22,050 nucleotides of DNA from Bacteroidota bacterium (GCA_023458215.1 JAEXAJ010000227.1:1-22050), one strand, 5' to 3'; counted from the first letter of the stretch, positions 8,060 to 16,390 are shown. Numbers and translations: made by a program. The notes: a model not told the origin generated them from the letters alone.

Positions 8060-9144
8060 AAGCCCTATTATTTGGATTTGTTTGCAAACATATAAATAAA
8101 TTTAGTAATTTCCTCGGCAAATAGATTAAATATTTCTAAATAAACATTAAACAATTTGCATTTGTAATTTTGCAAAGTTTAAAACGACTATTTAAATATT
8201 CGAAAGAAGAAAGCAATAAAAGCATTATGTTGTCTAAAGTAAACAATATGCATCATAAAGATATTTATTCAAAACAAACAATCACTCTATGAGCTATTAT
8301 TCATATATAGAAAATCACGGCTTCGTATAGACAAACATAATCGTATAACTATTTTTATGCAATATATTATTATTTTGCAAAATTAAAGTCATGATAAAAA
8401 GTCTTATTATCACAAATCAGATAAAACAATTCATAAATTCATGAAAAAAAATGCTTGAGTATTAATTAATAGACAATATCCATATAACATATATTAATAC
8501 ATTATTAGTAACTATACATTGATAAAATAACATTTATTTTGTTTAAGCACGTTTATTTATTAACTAAATATCTAATAATAAGAGTTATAAAAATAACAGT
8601 ATAAAAAAAATAAAATAGTAGCAAATGAGTTATTTTCGCTCAATATCATATTCATTTGTGTATAGTTGTTCATTCATCAATTGCATTATAAGCAAGAAAG
8701 CGAAGTTTTTTTGCATAAATGACATCAATTCAAAATACTCTTTTTTTTATAAAATAGAAACTTTAAAATATGCTTGACTTTTATCAAGGAATACCTCACT
8801 AATGATATGAAATAAAGTACGGTGGAACATTTGTTTCTACACAGATAACCTATATTAGGAATTATGTGAACCAAAAGTTGAATAACTTCGTTTCTGATGG
8901 GATATGAACCTTTCCCTGTTTAATTATCACGACAAAATACACTGTTACGACCTCTTATCTTAATTGAGGTAGCCTTTGTCGTTAGTAAGAGGCTACATTA
9001 GTCGTTATCTACAGCTACCCTATTAGAAGAATTTTTGTGGGGCTTTTCTACCTATTATTAAAGAACATCCTTTAATGTATCTAACAGGGCAATTGAGATA
9101 ATATTTTACTTGGAAAAAATCATTTATCTATAAGTATTTCACAT
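8060..9144. other. 1.1-kb gene-free interior of the invertible segment
   Basis: No coding frame with a plausible start or conserved protein was found on either strand. The left 850 bases are very AT-rich. Bases 8880-9060 are less so and contain overlapping, mutually exclusive complementary arms: ACCTC/GAGGT at 8950-8970, CCTCTTA/TAAGAGG at 8951-8992, and GTAGCCT/AGGCTAC at 8969-8996. GTCGTTA also occurs twice, at 8978 and 9001. The promoter that drives whichever susC is attached must lie here, probably near the left end. Confidence 0.6.
8085..8121 (-). promoter_or_regulatory. Candidate promoter of the switch, firing toward the left susC
   Basis: On the minus strand TATGTTTG (8085-8092) fits the Bacteroides -7 box TAnnTTTG, 25 bp upstream of the left susC ATG. 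The nearest TTTG (8118-8121) is 25 bp further upstream, longer than the usual 19-21 bp. A second TATGTTTG lies at 8332-8339 and would give a leader of about 270 nt. Either would move with the inverted segment. I cannot decide between them from sequence. Confidence 0.4.
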
Positions 9145-9228
9145 AAGTTCCCAAAGTACTCAGCAAGCCAAGAAAATCACAGGTAAAGTTGTAGACGCTG
9201 CGGGCGAGCCAATTATTGGCGCCAGCGT
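9145..9228 (+). repeat. Right arm of the 84-bp perfect inverted repeat
   Basis: This starts AAGTTCCCAAAGTACTCAGC and ends GGCGCCAGCGT, and is identical to the reverse complement of 7887-7970. It lies at the very 5' end of the right susC coding frame and is read in the same frame as in the left susC. Only four codons upstream, at 9131, an in-frame TAA closes the frame with no start codon in between. Confidence 0.95.
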
Positions 9229-12200
9229 GCTAGTAAAAGGTTCCGGAACAGGTGCCGTTACTGACATCGACGGAAAATTCTCGGTGAATGCGCCAATAGG
9301 AAGTATATTGGAAATATCCTTCGTGGGTTATAAAACGACAACGGTAAAAGTAGCAAATGCTTCCTCCTATGCCGTAACCCTACAAGACGATGCACAGGCT
9401 TTGAGCGAAGTAGTAGTAACTGCTATGGGTATCAAAAAAGAAAAGAAAGCATTAGGTTATTCTGTACAGGATGTAAATAGCAAAGAGCTTTTAAAGAATA
9501 AAAATGCTAATGTTATTAATTCATTAAATGGTAAAATTGCAGGTGTTAATATCACTCAAGGCAGCGGTGCAGCCGGGGCCGGTGCAAGTATCATTATTCG
9601 TGGTGGCACATCATTAGAAAGAGATAACCAACCTCTGTTTATCGTTGACGGAATTGTATATGATAATGGTGTGGATATTGGAGGTAATTCCGGTTTTGAC
9701 GGTGCACAGTCCACAAACTCAACATATAGTAACCGCGTAATGGATATTAACCCGGAAGATGTTGAAAACATGTCTGTTTTGAAAGGGCCTGCCGCCGCTG
9801 CATTGTATGGTTCAAGAGCCGCTGCTGGTGTTATCATCATCACTACCAAGAAAGGACAAGAAGGACGAGTTGAAGTTAACTTATCTACTAAATTAAGTAC
9901 AAGTTGGGTTAACCGCTTACCTGAACAACAAAGCACTTATAAGCGTGGAACTTTTGGTGATACCGGTATTTTCACAGACTTAGGAGTATTGAATTCATGG
10001 GGTGAGAAATTTGCACCAAGCGAACAAGTTTATGACAATGTAGGTGATTTCTTCAAAAACAGCCTCACTTGGGATAACAACGTCAGCATTGCCGGTGGTG
10101 GAAAAAACAATAATTTCTACCTTTCTATCTCCCGTTTCAACCAAGATGGTATAATTCCCGAAACCGGATATACCAAAAACACAGTTCGATTTAATGGTGA
10201 ACAAAAATATGGCAAACTCACTGTCGGTGCAAATATAGCTTACTCCATTGCGAATTCAGATAAATCGTTGACAAGCGGTGGTCTTTATGAATCAGGCGGA
10301 ACGGGAGCTATGAACTCTGTATTCCGTTGGCCTAGAAATGAGAATATGTCTCACTGGCTGAACGATGACGGAAGCAAATATCGCTTATTTCCCGATCAAC
10401 TATTAGCCGACGATATTGATAATCCTAATTGGATTGTAAACAAAAACCAAGTGAAAGACAAAACAACACGTTTCACGGGCAATATCAACCTGAAGCTAGA
10501 CTTATTTGATTGGTGGAAAATTTCATATACAGCTGGAACAGACCGTTATACAACTAACACCCGGCGCTTAATAGAACCGGAATCAGGTGTAAAGCTTCTA
10601 TGGCAAAAAGGTATGTTGTCTGAGAGCGACCGTGTCTATGAGTATCTGACATCAAACTTCATGATGAATTTCAATAAGAAAATTTCAGACTTCGATCTTA
10701 ATTTGTTAGTCGGTCAGTCAGTAGAAGACACCAAAGTAACCACAAATCGCCGTATGGGTTGGAATTTCGTAGTCGATAACTTCTACTCTATCAATAATAC
10801 AGCCGAAACAGACCGCAGCATGGCACAAGCCAACAGTCGCAAACGTTTGATGGGTGTATATGGTGAATTCAGAGTAGGCTATAAGAGTATTGCATATATC
10901 ACGGTGACAGGTCGTAACGACTGGACTTCTACACTACCAATAGATAATCGTTCTTATTTCTACCCTTCTTTAGGGGGATCTTTTGTTTTCTCTGAATTAT
11001 TACCTGAAAACAACATACTCTCTTATGGTAAAGTTCGAGCTTCATGGGCTCGCGTAGGTAAAGACGCCGATCCATATGTAACCAATACATACCTTGATCC
11101 TCCTTTTGTTACAATTGGCGGAAACGGATTACAAAACAGTTGGACGCATGGCAATCCTTTCTTGATTCCCGAAAAGACCGAGTCCACTGAAATTGGTTTG
11201 GAAATGAGATTCCTAAACGGGCGCATCGGATTTGATTTTACTTACTATACGAACAAGAGTATCAATCAGTTGCTTAGTCCTCGTACAAGTCAGACAACAG
11301 GATATATTTTCATGACGACAAATGCCGGCGACATTGAAAACAAAGGTATGGAATTAGCTATTTTCGGTACCCCAATTCAAAATAAGAACTTTACTTGGGA
11401 AACAGCTTTGAACCTTTCCGGTAACCGTGGCAAAGTAAACAATCTATTGCAAGGATTGGATATTCTTTATGTGACCGATGTTCAAGTAGGTAATGCCAAA
11501 GCTGCGTCTTTCAATGGCGGTAACTTTATGGCAATCTCCGGTTCCAAATGGTCAAGAGATGAACAGGGTAATGTCATCCTGAACCCCAAAACAGGCATGC
11601 CGACCTCCAACAATGAAACGACATACGAACTGGGTAATCGCGAACCCAAACTCTTAGGAGGATTCAATAACACTTTAACTTACAAGAACTGGTCCCTTTC
11701 CATGTTGTGGGATTTCCGCATTGGTGGTGACATATACAATGGTACAGACTACTTCATGACCTCAGCCGGTATGAGTGTGAGAAGTGCAAATCGTGAAAAT
11801 CTGACTATAAAAGGTGTAGTAGCCAATGGAAAAGACGCTGCCGGTAAAGAAACTTATAGTCCGGCAACTTATACCTTCAGTGCCGACAAGTTTTATAACA
11901 GAAATGATTATTCGCAAGAAGTTCCAGCAGGCTCAGAGAATGCATTGTGTGGTAAATCAATTATTCGCAACTATTGGACAAGTAGCTATTCTTTGGAATC
12001 TGCCAATTATATGACTGATACCAGTTGGTTACGTCTGCGCTCTATCTCGTTGACCTACACTTTCCCGAAGACCTTGCTTCAAAAGACCAAAGTTATCAAA
12101 GGATTGTCTGCAACAATAACAGGAACAAACCTATTGCTCTTCACCAACTATAAAGGGATGGATCCTGAAACAAGTGCTGCCGGTTCCGGCGCCATTGGTT

Positions 12201-12277
12201 CGAGTTCCGTAGGTATTGAATATTGTGGCGTACCTGCCACGGCAGGAATGTCTTTCGGTTTGAATGTTACATTCTAA
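9146..12277 (+). CDS. Silent SusC/RagA-type TonB-dependent transporter lacking start and signal peptide (right pair)
   Basis: 1043 codons of SusC-type sequence: a carboxypeptidase-regulatory-like domain (ITGKVVDAAGEPIIGASVLV), TonB-box-like LSEVVVTAMGIKKEKKALGY, plug (LFIVDGIVYDN, SVLKGPAAAALYGSRAAAG), and barrel ending MSFGLNVTF. The homology starts inside the shared repeat. Upstream the frame reads TAA-GTA-TTT-CAC-ATA-AGT, with no ATG, GTG or TTG and no signal peptide. The GTG at 9227 could be called a start mechanically, but it falls mid-domain at a conserved valine and would give a protein that cannot reach the outer membrane. Joining the left susC head by inversion gives 30 + 1043 = 1073 residues, close to the 1059 of the left gene. 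I read it as an intact stored cassette rather than a decayed pseudogene, because the whole frame is open and its susD is intact. Confidence 0.9.
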   Translation, partial: SSQSTQQAKKITGKVVDAAGEPIIGASVLVKGSGTGAVTDIDGKFSVNAPIGSILEISFVGYKTTTVKVANASSYAVTLQDDAQALSEVVVTAMGIKKEKKALGYSVQDVNSKELLKNKNANVINSLNGKIAGVNITQGSGAAGAGASIIIRGGTSLERDNQPLFIVDGIVYDNGVDIGGNSGFDGAQSTNSTYSNRVMDINPEDVENMSVLKGPAAAALYGSRAAAGVIIITTKKGQEGRVEVNLSTKLSTSWVNRLPEQQSTYKRGTFGDTGIFTDLGVLNSWGEKFAPSEQVYDNVGDFFKNSLTWDNNVSIAGGGKNNNFYLSISRFNQDGIIPETGYTKNTVRFNGEQKYGKLTVGANIAYSIANSDKSLTSGGLYESGGTGAMNSVFRWPRNENMSHWLNDDGSKYRLFPDQLLADDIDNPNWIVNKNQVKDKTTRFTGNINLKLDLFDWWKISYTAGTDRYTTNTRRLIEPESGVKLLWQKGMLSESDRVYEYLTSNFMMNFNKKISDFDLNLLVGQSVEDTKVTTNRRMGWNFVVDNFYSINNTAETDRSMAQANSRKRLMGVYGEFRVGYKSIAYITVTGRNDWTSTLPIDNRSYFYPSLGGSFVFSELLPENNILSYGKVRASWARVGKDADPYVTNTYLDPPFVTIGGNGLQNSWTHGNPFLIPEKTESTEIGLEMRFLNGRIGFDFTYYTNKSINQLLSPRTSQTTGYIFMTTNAGDIENKGMELAIFGTPIQNKNFTWETALNLSGNRGKVNNLLQGLDILYVTDVQVGNAKAASFNGGNFMAISGSKWSRDEQGNVILNPKTGMPTSNNETTYELGNREPKLLGGFNNTLTYKNWSLSMLWDFRIGGDIYNGTDYFMTSAGMSVRSANRENLTIKGVVANGKDAAGKETYSPATYTFSADKFYNRNDYSQEVPAGSENALCGKSIIRNYWTSSYSLESANYMTDTSWLRLRSISLTYTFPKTLLQKTKVIKGLSATITGTNLLLFTNYKGMDPETSAAGSGAIGSSSVGIEYCGVPATAGMSFGLNVTF

Positions 12278-12315
12278 ATCTAAGCTGTAGAATAAATAAA
12301 TAAAAAGGATAAGTT

Positions 12316-14184
12316 ATGAAAAGATTTAAATATATCTGTTTAAGCGCATTATTTGCCCTTGGCATAAGTTCCTGCTCTGACTATTTGGATATAAACAATA
12401 ATCCTGATAACCCGAACAGCACAATACCTTCGGCCTCTCTACGTCTGCGCGCCATTCAGGCAAACTTCGTAGATGCTTATGAATCATCGGGAACCCGCGG
12501 TTGCTGGATTACCGGTAATATCGCAAAAACCAGTGGTACCACCTATAATGACCAAATCATTCAATGGCGTCCGGCTGTAAATTCTTGTACATGGCCTTAT
12601 CAATCATGGTTCATTTATACAGCTTCCAACATACCGGATTTATTGGATAGAGCAGAAGCTGAAGAAGCCTGGCACTACGTAGGAGCCGCCCAATTAATAC
12701 ATGCATGGGGATTTATGACAATGCTAGATGTATATGGAGAGATGCCTTATACAGAAGCCTTGACTTCAAGTATCACTCCCAAATATGATGACGGGAAAAC
12801 AATTTATGAGGGCTGTATGGCAATGATCGACAAAGCCATTGAAAACTTCCAAAAAGAACAACCCACGACAGCCGAGTCTTTTGCAGATGGTGATATATGG
12901 AATGGCGGTGATGCAAAAAAATGGTTGAAACTAGCATACGGCCTAAAAGCACGCTGGATGCTGAACACCTCTAAAAAAACAAATTTTGATCCTCAAGCCG
13001 TGCTTGATATTCTGGCAAAAGCCGCAGATTCAAACGCTGACGGAACAATAATGCGTTATCAAAACTCCAATCTCGAACAAGAAAGTGGTTTACAAGCACT
13101 GCAATTTGGTAACGTTACTAATACAACTTCACGTGTTACAAAATGGTACTTGGATTTGCTGACAAACTCATTTACCGATGGTAGCGGGGTTGAAGATCCA
13201 CGCACAGATTTACTGGTTCCCAGTGGGCAATTTATGAATAAAGAGGGTAAATTGGAATATCGTCGTACTGCCGGTATTGATTTGTACAGTAATATCCGCA
13301 ATTCGGGAGGTCCTGTTACCTTCGATGTGTTTTCCTCAAATACCCAAACCGCTATTAAGTTTTTGAATGGAGTCACGCTAGATCCTGTTAGAGATATATG
13401 GGCTTCCGGTACGACCGATGCGGCGCGAAAAGGTGATTCAATCTATGTGCCTATTTACTCGGAACACCTGAGTTGGATTACCGCTTCACCCGGCGATCCC
13501 AAGGATGACCGTTATATTGCTAATCGCTATAATGGAAAATCAGAACGTATTATTTCTACCGGAACTTTCTATACACGTGCCGATGCACCGGGACATTTAC
13601 TTTGCTATCCGGAAGTTTGCTTCATGAAAGCAGAATGCTATTTCCGCTTAGGACAAAAAGGGCAGGCATTGCAGGAATATAAAAAAGGCATTCGTGCACA
13701 CATGGAATTGATGAATGAAAAATTGAAAGATTATGACCAAACTATATATGGCAAGCAGATGATTCCGGCAGAAAAAATAGATGCATTTCTAGCAAGTAGT
13801 GCTGTAGCACAGACTGAAGCAGAATTGACTATGGCAAAGATTATGCAACAAAAGTATATAGCTTGTTCCTTCTCTATCCAAAATTGGAATGACATGAGAA
13901 GATTCAACTATGGAGCAGGAAACATCAAAGATTTTGGTGTAGTATATGTTGATTTTGGACGACCAAAAGAATTTGACGCAGAAAGCGGCAGACATTATAC
14001 TTCAGACAATCCATCTGATGTCCGTTACTGGTTCCGTCGTTTTCAACAAGCAAGTTTGGAATCTTCTTACAATATTAATAATCTGAAAGAGTCAAATAAA
14101 GAAGCTTTGGAATTAACAATCAACTCATGTCCCGTTTGGTGGGATTGCGCATCTGACGAAGAATATTATAATTATATTAAATAA
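12316..14184 (+). CDS. SusD/RagB-type nutrient-binding outer-membrane lipoprotein (right pair)
   Basis: This 622-residue partner of the right susC starts 38 bp after it. The signal MKRFKYICLSALFALGISSC carries a lipobox with cysteine at position 20, then SDYLDINNNPDNP. Conserved blocks shared with the left susD include KWLKLAYGLKARWMLNTSKK, EVCFMKAECYFRLGQKGQAL and NDMRRFNYGAGNIKDFG. It also shares the end NSCPVWWDCASDEEYYNYIK. The central and ligand-side regions differ strongly, so the two pairs probably bind different substrates. No separate promoter was seen, so its expression should depend on the orientation of the invertible segment. Confidence 0.92.
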   Translation: MKRFKYICLSALFALGISSCSDYLDINNNPDNPNSTIPSASLRLRAIQANFVDAYESSGTRGCWITGNIAKTSGTTYNDQIIQWRPAVNSCTWPYQSWFIYTASNIPDLLDRAEAEEAWHYVGAAQLIHAWGFMTMLDVYGEMPYTEALTSSITPKYDDGKTIYEGCMAMIDKAIENFQKEQPTTAESFADGDIWNGGDAKKWLKLAYGLKARWMLNTSKKTNFDPQAVLDILAKAADSNADGTIMRYQNSNLEQESGLQALQFGNVTNTTSRVTKWYLDLLTNSFTDGSGVEDPRTDLLVPSGQFMNKEGKLEYRRTAGIDLYSNIRNSGGPVTFDVFSSNTQTAIKFLNGVTLDPVRDIWASGTTDAARKGDSIYVPIYSEHLSWITASPGDPKDDRYIANRYNGKSERIISTGTFYTRADAPGHLLCYPEVCFMKAECYFRLGQKGQALQEYKKGIRAHMELMNEKLKDYDQTIYGKQMIPAEKIDAFLASSAVAQTEAELTMAKIMQQKYIACSFSIQNWNDMRRFNYGAGNIKDFGVVYVDFGRPKEFDAESGRHYTSDNPSDVRYWFRRFQQASLESSYNINNLKESNKEALELTINSCPVWWDCASDEEYYNYIK

Positions 14185-14198
14185 CTGATTATAATACA

Positions 14199-14261
14199 GA
14201 AGACCAACGGTCTTCATTCATAGATGATGACAAACAGTCGGTCCGTGAGGATCGGCTGTTT
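14199..14261 (+). terminator. Two-hairpin terminator of the right susCD operon, copy C
   Basis: This begins 15 nt after the susD stop. A perfect hairpin GAAGACC-aac-GGTCTTC (14199-14215) is followed by the linker CTTCATTCATAGATGATGA. Then comes a 13-bp stem (14232-14261; two G-T pairs, no mismatch) closed by a GTGA loop, with TATTTCT after it. It also separates susD from the convergent transglutaminase-like gene ending at 14274. It matches copies A and B in order, linker and loop. Confidence 0.8.
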
Positions 14262-14273
14262 ATTTCTCCTCTC

Positions 14274-15476
14274 TTATCTCCCTATCGGTTGAATTTTTCT
14301 TCTCACATCTTTCGAAATCTCCAAGAACATATAGTTCAGTTTGCCCGAATGAATACCTGCTTCATTTTGCTTATACTTCTTATTTGCATATTCTTTGGAT
14401 TTATCAAAAGTAATGCGTGACATCTGATTCTGCGATTTACCTACCATGGTAGAGTCTAACTGTTCATCAGGAAAAAAATCATCCAAATCGACGTCGCCAA
14501 TCATGGTCGTTTCGAGAAAGTTCATGTCTTTGTGATTGGAATCAGTATAATATCCAACGAACATGTGTCCGGGTGTACGGACCAAAATCGGTTCGATATT
14601 TATAGCACGAAGCAGAGAAGCAAACAATACACTGCCATCCACGCAGTTGATTTGCGAAGACTCCAAAGCATCGTCAAACGTACGTACACGCTGCGAAAAG
14701 ACTACGTTACTGGATAAACTGGTATTTGATACCGAACTATAACGAAAATTTCGCTTCTGCAATACATTCCATAAAGCATAAACTTGTTTGTCTACCGCAT
14801 CCGCACTTCCTGCCTGATAGCCTAAAAAGCGATTGACAATACGAGTGTTCAATGCTTCACGCAACAGTTGATCTATCATTGGGTTCTCTTCATTCACGTA
14901 AGCTGCAAAGAAAATCCCTGTATCGTGGAACTTAGTGCCATTTGAAACATACCCCAACAAACATTCATTAATACTACGGACAGAAAAAGTACGAACCCGC
15001 TGCCCCAAATCTTTTCCATTCATTTCCACAGTAATTGCCACACTGATAGGTTCTGCTTGATTTATTTTTTTCAAAGCTTCATAATTCCAAATGACATCAG
15101 GATATATAGTATATTCGGTTCTCGGTTTTGCCAGCACGAACTCCGAGACCGAACGAGAGAAAAATGGTGTTTCGGCTACTTCCACCCTCACCTTACTATA
15201 AGCTTTTCCAGAACGAACACGTACCGAAATACAAGACTTCGGATTACCCACGTACATAGAATCGACAGGTACAATAACTTGTGCATCAGTTGTAGCAACC
15301 GAAAGTATACTGGATGGAAAAATGTTCCCTCCCAACTCATCCGTAATTTCGAAACCGGAGCGGAAAGGTGCCGAATTCAGCCATAAAGAGCCCACCACAA
15401 CCAATGCCAATATAGCGATTATTACCGGTAAACGCCACTTATGAGATCCTCTACCCATATTTATAAGTTCTTTCAT
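14274..15476 (-). CDS. Membrane-anchored transglutaminase-like domain protein
   Basis: This 400-residue protein has a short cytoplasmic start and one hydrophobic segment at about 16-34 (LPVIIAILALVVVGSLWL), so the bulk should be periplasmic. Residues 40-180 look like beta-rich domains of unknown type. Residues 185-330 resemble a transglutaminase/cysteine-protease-like fold. C278 in INCVDGSVLFASLLRAINIEP, H304 in TPGHMFVGYY and E322 in FLETT sit in the usual order for a catalytic triad, with Glu where Asp is common. It could be a protease, an amidase or an inactive relative. M7 is an alternative start. It is divergent from the response regulator with 224 bp between them, and has a -7 box of its own at 15499-15506. 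A functional tie to the two-component system is possible but unproven. Confidence 0.75.
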   Translation of the reverse strand: MKELINMGRGSHKWRLPVIIAILALVVVGSLWLNSAPFRSGFEITDELGGNIFPSSILSVATTDAQVIVPVDSMYVGNPKSCISVRVRSGKAYSKVRVEVAETPFFSRSVSEFVLAKPRTEYTIYPDVIWNYEALKKINQAEPISVAITVEMNGKDLGQRVRTFSVRSINECLLGYVSNGTKFHDTGIFFAAYVNEENPMIDQLLREALNTRIVNRFLGYQAGSADAVDKQVYALWNVLQKRNFRYSSVSNTSLSSNVVFSQRVRTFDDALESSQINCVDGSVLFASLLRAINIEPILVRTPGHMFVGYYTDSNHKDMNFLETTMIGDVDLDDFFPDEQLDSTMVGKSQNQMSRITFDKSKEYANKKYKQNEAGIHSGKLNYMFLEISKDVRRKIQPIGR

Positions 15477-15498
15477 ACAATCAGCCTGTTTTTCTACA

Positions 15499-15506
15499 CA
15501 AAGGTA
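15499..15506 (-). promoter_or_regulatory. -7 box for the transglutaminase-like gene
   Basis: On the minus strand TACCTTTG fits TAnnTTTG, 22 bp before the ATG at 15476. No good TTTG lies 19-21 bp upstream, so this is a one-element match only. Confidence 0.4.
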
Positions 15507-15570
15507 ATAATTAGATGCTATTTTACGTCCCTTTATCCTATCATTTATTATTTTAATACACTATTCTAAC

Positions 15571-15610
15571 CTGTAACTAAAATGTAACACTTGTTTCATT
15601 ACATCGTAAC
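15571..15610 (+). promoter_or_regulatory. Pho-box-like array of 11-bp-spaced direct repeats
   Basis: CTGTAAC (15571) and ATGTAAC (15582) are 7-bp half sites separated by 4 bp, the geometry of a PhoB box. Further sites GTTTCAT (15593) and TCGTAAC (15604) keep the same 11-bp phase. The array ends 14 bp before the -33 element of the response-regulator promoter, a usual place for an OmpR/PhoB-type activator. Self-activation by the downstream regulator is the natural reading, as inference. Confidence 0.5.
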
Positions 15611-15624
15611 AAATTAGCCGCAAC

Positions 15625-15657
15625 TTTGTCGCAGAAAAGAAATAAAGTTTAACTTTG
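15625..15657 (+). promoter_or_regulatory. Promoter of the response regulator / kinase operon
   Basis: TTTG (15625-15628), 21 bp of spacer and TAACTTTG (15650-15657) match the Bacteroides consensus completely. The start should be near 15664, with a leader of about 37 nt before the ATG at 15701. Confidence 0.75.
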
Positions 15658-15700
15658 TGACGAGAGAATTGTTATCCTTATCACATTAAATAATAATGCA

Positions 15701-16390
15701 ATGAACGATTACCGGATTTTAGTAGTGGATGATGAAGAAGATTTATGTGAAATCTTGAAGTTCAACCTTGAGAATGAGGGCTACGAGGTAGATATGGCTA
15801 ATTCTGCCGAAGAGGCCTTGAAAATGGACATTGGCAGCTATGATTTATTATTGTTGGATGTCATGATGGGAGAAATTTCCGGTTTCAAGATGGCAAGCAT
15901 GCTTAAGAAGGATAAGAAGACAGCCAAAGTACCTATAATCTTTATTACTGCCAAAGATACAGAAAACGACACGGTTACAGGGTTTAATCTGGGAGCAGAT
16001 GATTATATCTCGAAGCCATTCTCACTGCGCGAAGTCGCTGCACGCGTAAAAGCCGTATTACGCCGTACACAACAAACAGAAACCCAACAAGCGCCGGAAC
16101 AAATTGTCTACCAATCGCTGGTACTGGATATTGTTAAAAAGAAGGTTAGCATTGATGGTGAAGAAGCCCCCCTTACTAAAAAGGAATTTGAAATTTTATT
16201 ATTGCTATTGCAAAACAAAGGACGCGTTTTCTCGCGCGAAGATATATTAGCCCGTATCTGGAGCGACGAAGTGTATGTACTGGATCGCACCATCGACGTA
16301 AATATCACCCGTTTGCGCAAGAAAATTGGAATATATGGTAAATGCATCGTAACTCGTTTAGGATATGGATACTGCTTCGAAGCCGAATAA
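15701..16390 (+). CDS. OmpR/PhoB-family response regulator
   Basis: This 229-residue DNA-binding regulator is phosphorylated by the adjacent kinase. The receiver domain (about 4-120) has acidic residues D10/D11 in ILVVDDEED, phospho-acceptor D53 in LLLLDVMM, T83 in IIFITAKD and K105 in DYISKPFSLREV. The winged-helix output domain (about 133-229) has TKKEFEILLLLLQNKGRVFSRE and the recognition region DRTIDVNITRLRKKIG, of the OmpR class. Its 3' end overlaps the kinase start by 26 bp, pointing to translational coupling. A Pho-box-like repeat array in its promoter supports a PhoB-like DNA specificity and autoregulation. RprY of Bacteroides is another possible relative. I give no symbol, because sequence alone does not decide. 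Confidence 0.93.
   Translation: MNDYRILVVDDEEDLCEILKFNLENEGYEVDMANSAEEALKMDIGSYDLLLLDVMMGEISGFKMASMLKKDKKTAKVPIIFITAKDTENDTVTGFNLGADDYISKPFSLREVAARVKAVLRRTQQTETQQAPEQIVYQSLVLDIVKKKVSIDGEEAPLTKKEFEILLLLLQNKGRVFSREDILARIWSDEVYVLDRTIDVNITRLRKKIGIYGKCIVTRLGYGYCFEAE

Larger units (their letters stand above)
7887..9228. other. Predicted invertible segment switching between two susCD operons
   Basis: Two perfect 84-bp repeats in opposite orientation bound 1174 bp. That interval carries the left susC ATG, the codons for its first 29 residues including the signal peptide, and its whole upstream region. Inversion would move these onto the right susC in the correct frame and strip them from the left one. 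Invertible susC regions of this kind are known from Bacteroides fragilis. Assignment here rests on repeat identity, geometry and frame. Inversion itself has not been observed, and no recombinase gene lies in the window. Confidence 0.85.

Noticed and set aside
7929..8120. Minus-strand 63-codon frame over the left susC start
   Set aside because: It is an out-of-frame shadow of the signal-peptide region of susC.
8060..9144. Insertion-sequence remnant or hidden gene in the susC-susC interval
   Set aside because: No transposase-like frame, terminal inverted repeats of IS type or target duplications were seen. The flanking 84-bp repeats are susC coding sequence.
9227..12277. GTG at 9227 as the true start of the right susC
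   Set aside because: It encodes a conserved valine in the middle of the N-terminal domain (ASVLVKGSG). The homologous frame continues 27 codons upstream into the repeat, and the resulting protein would have no signal peptide.
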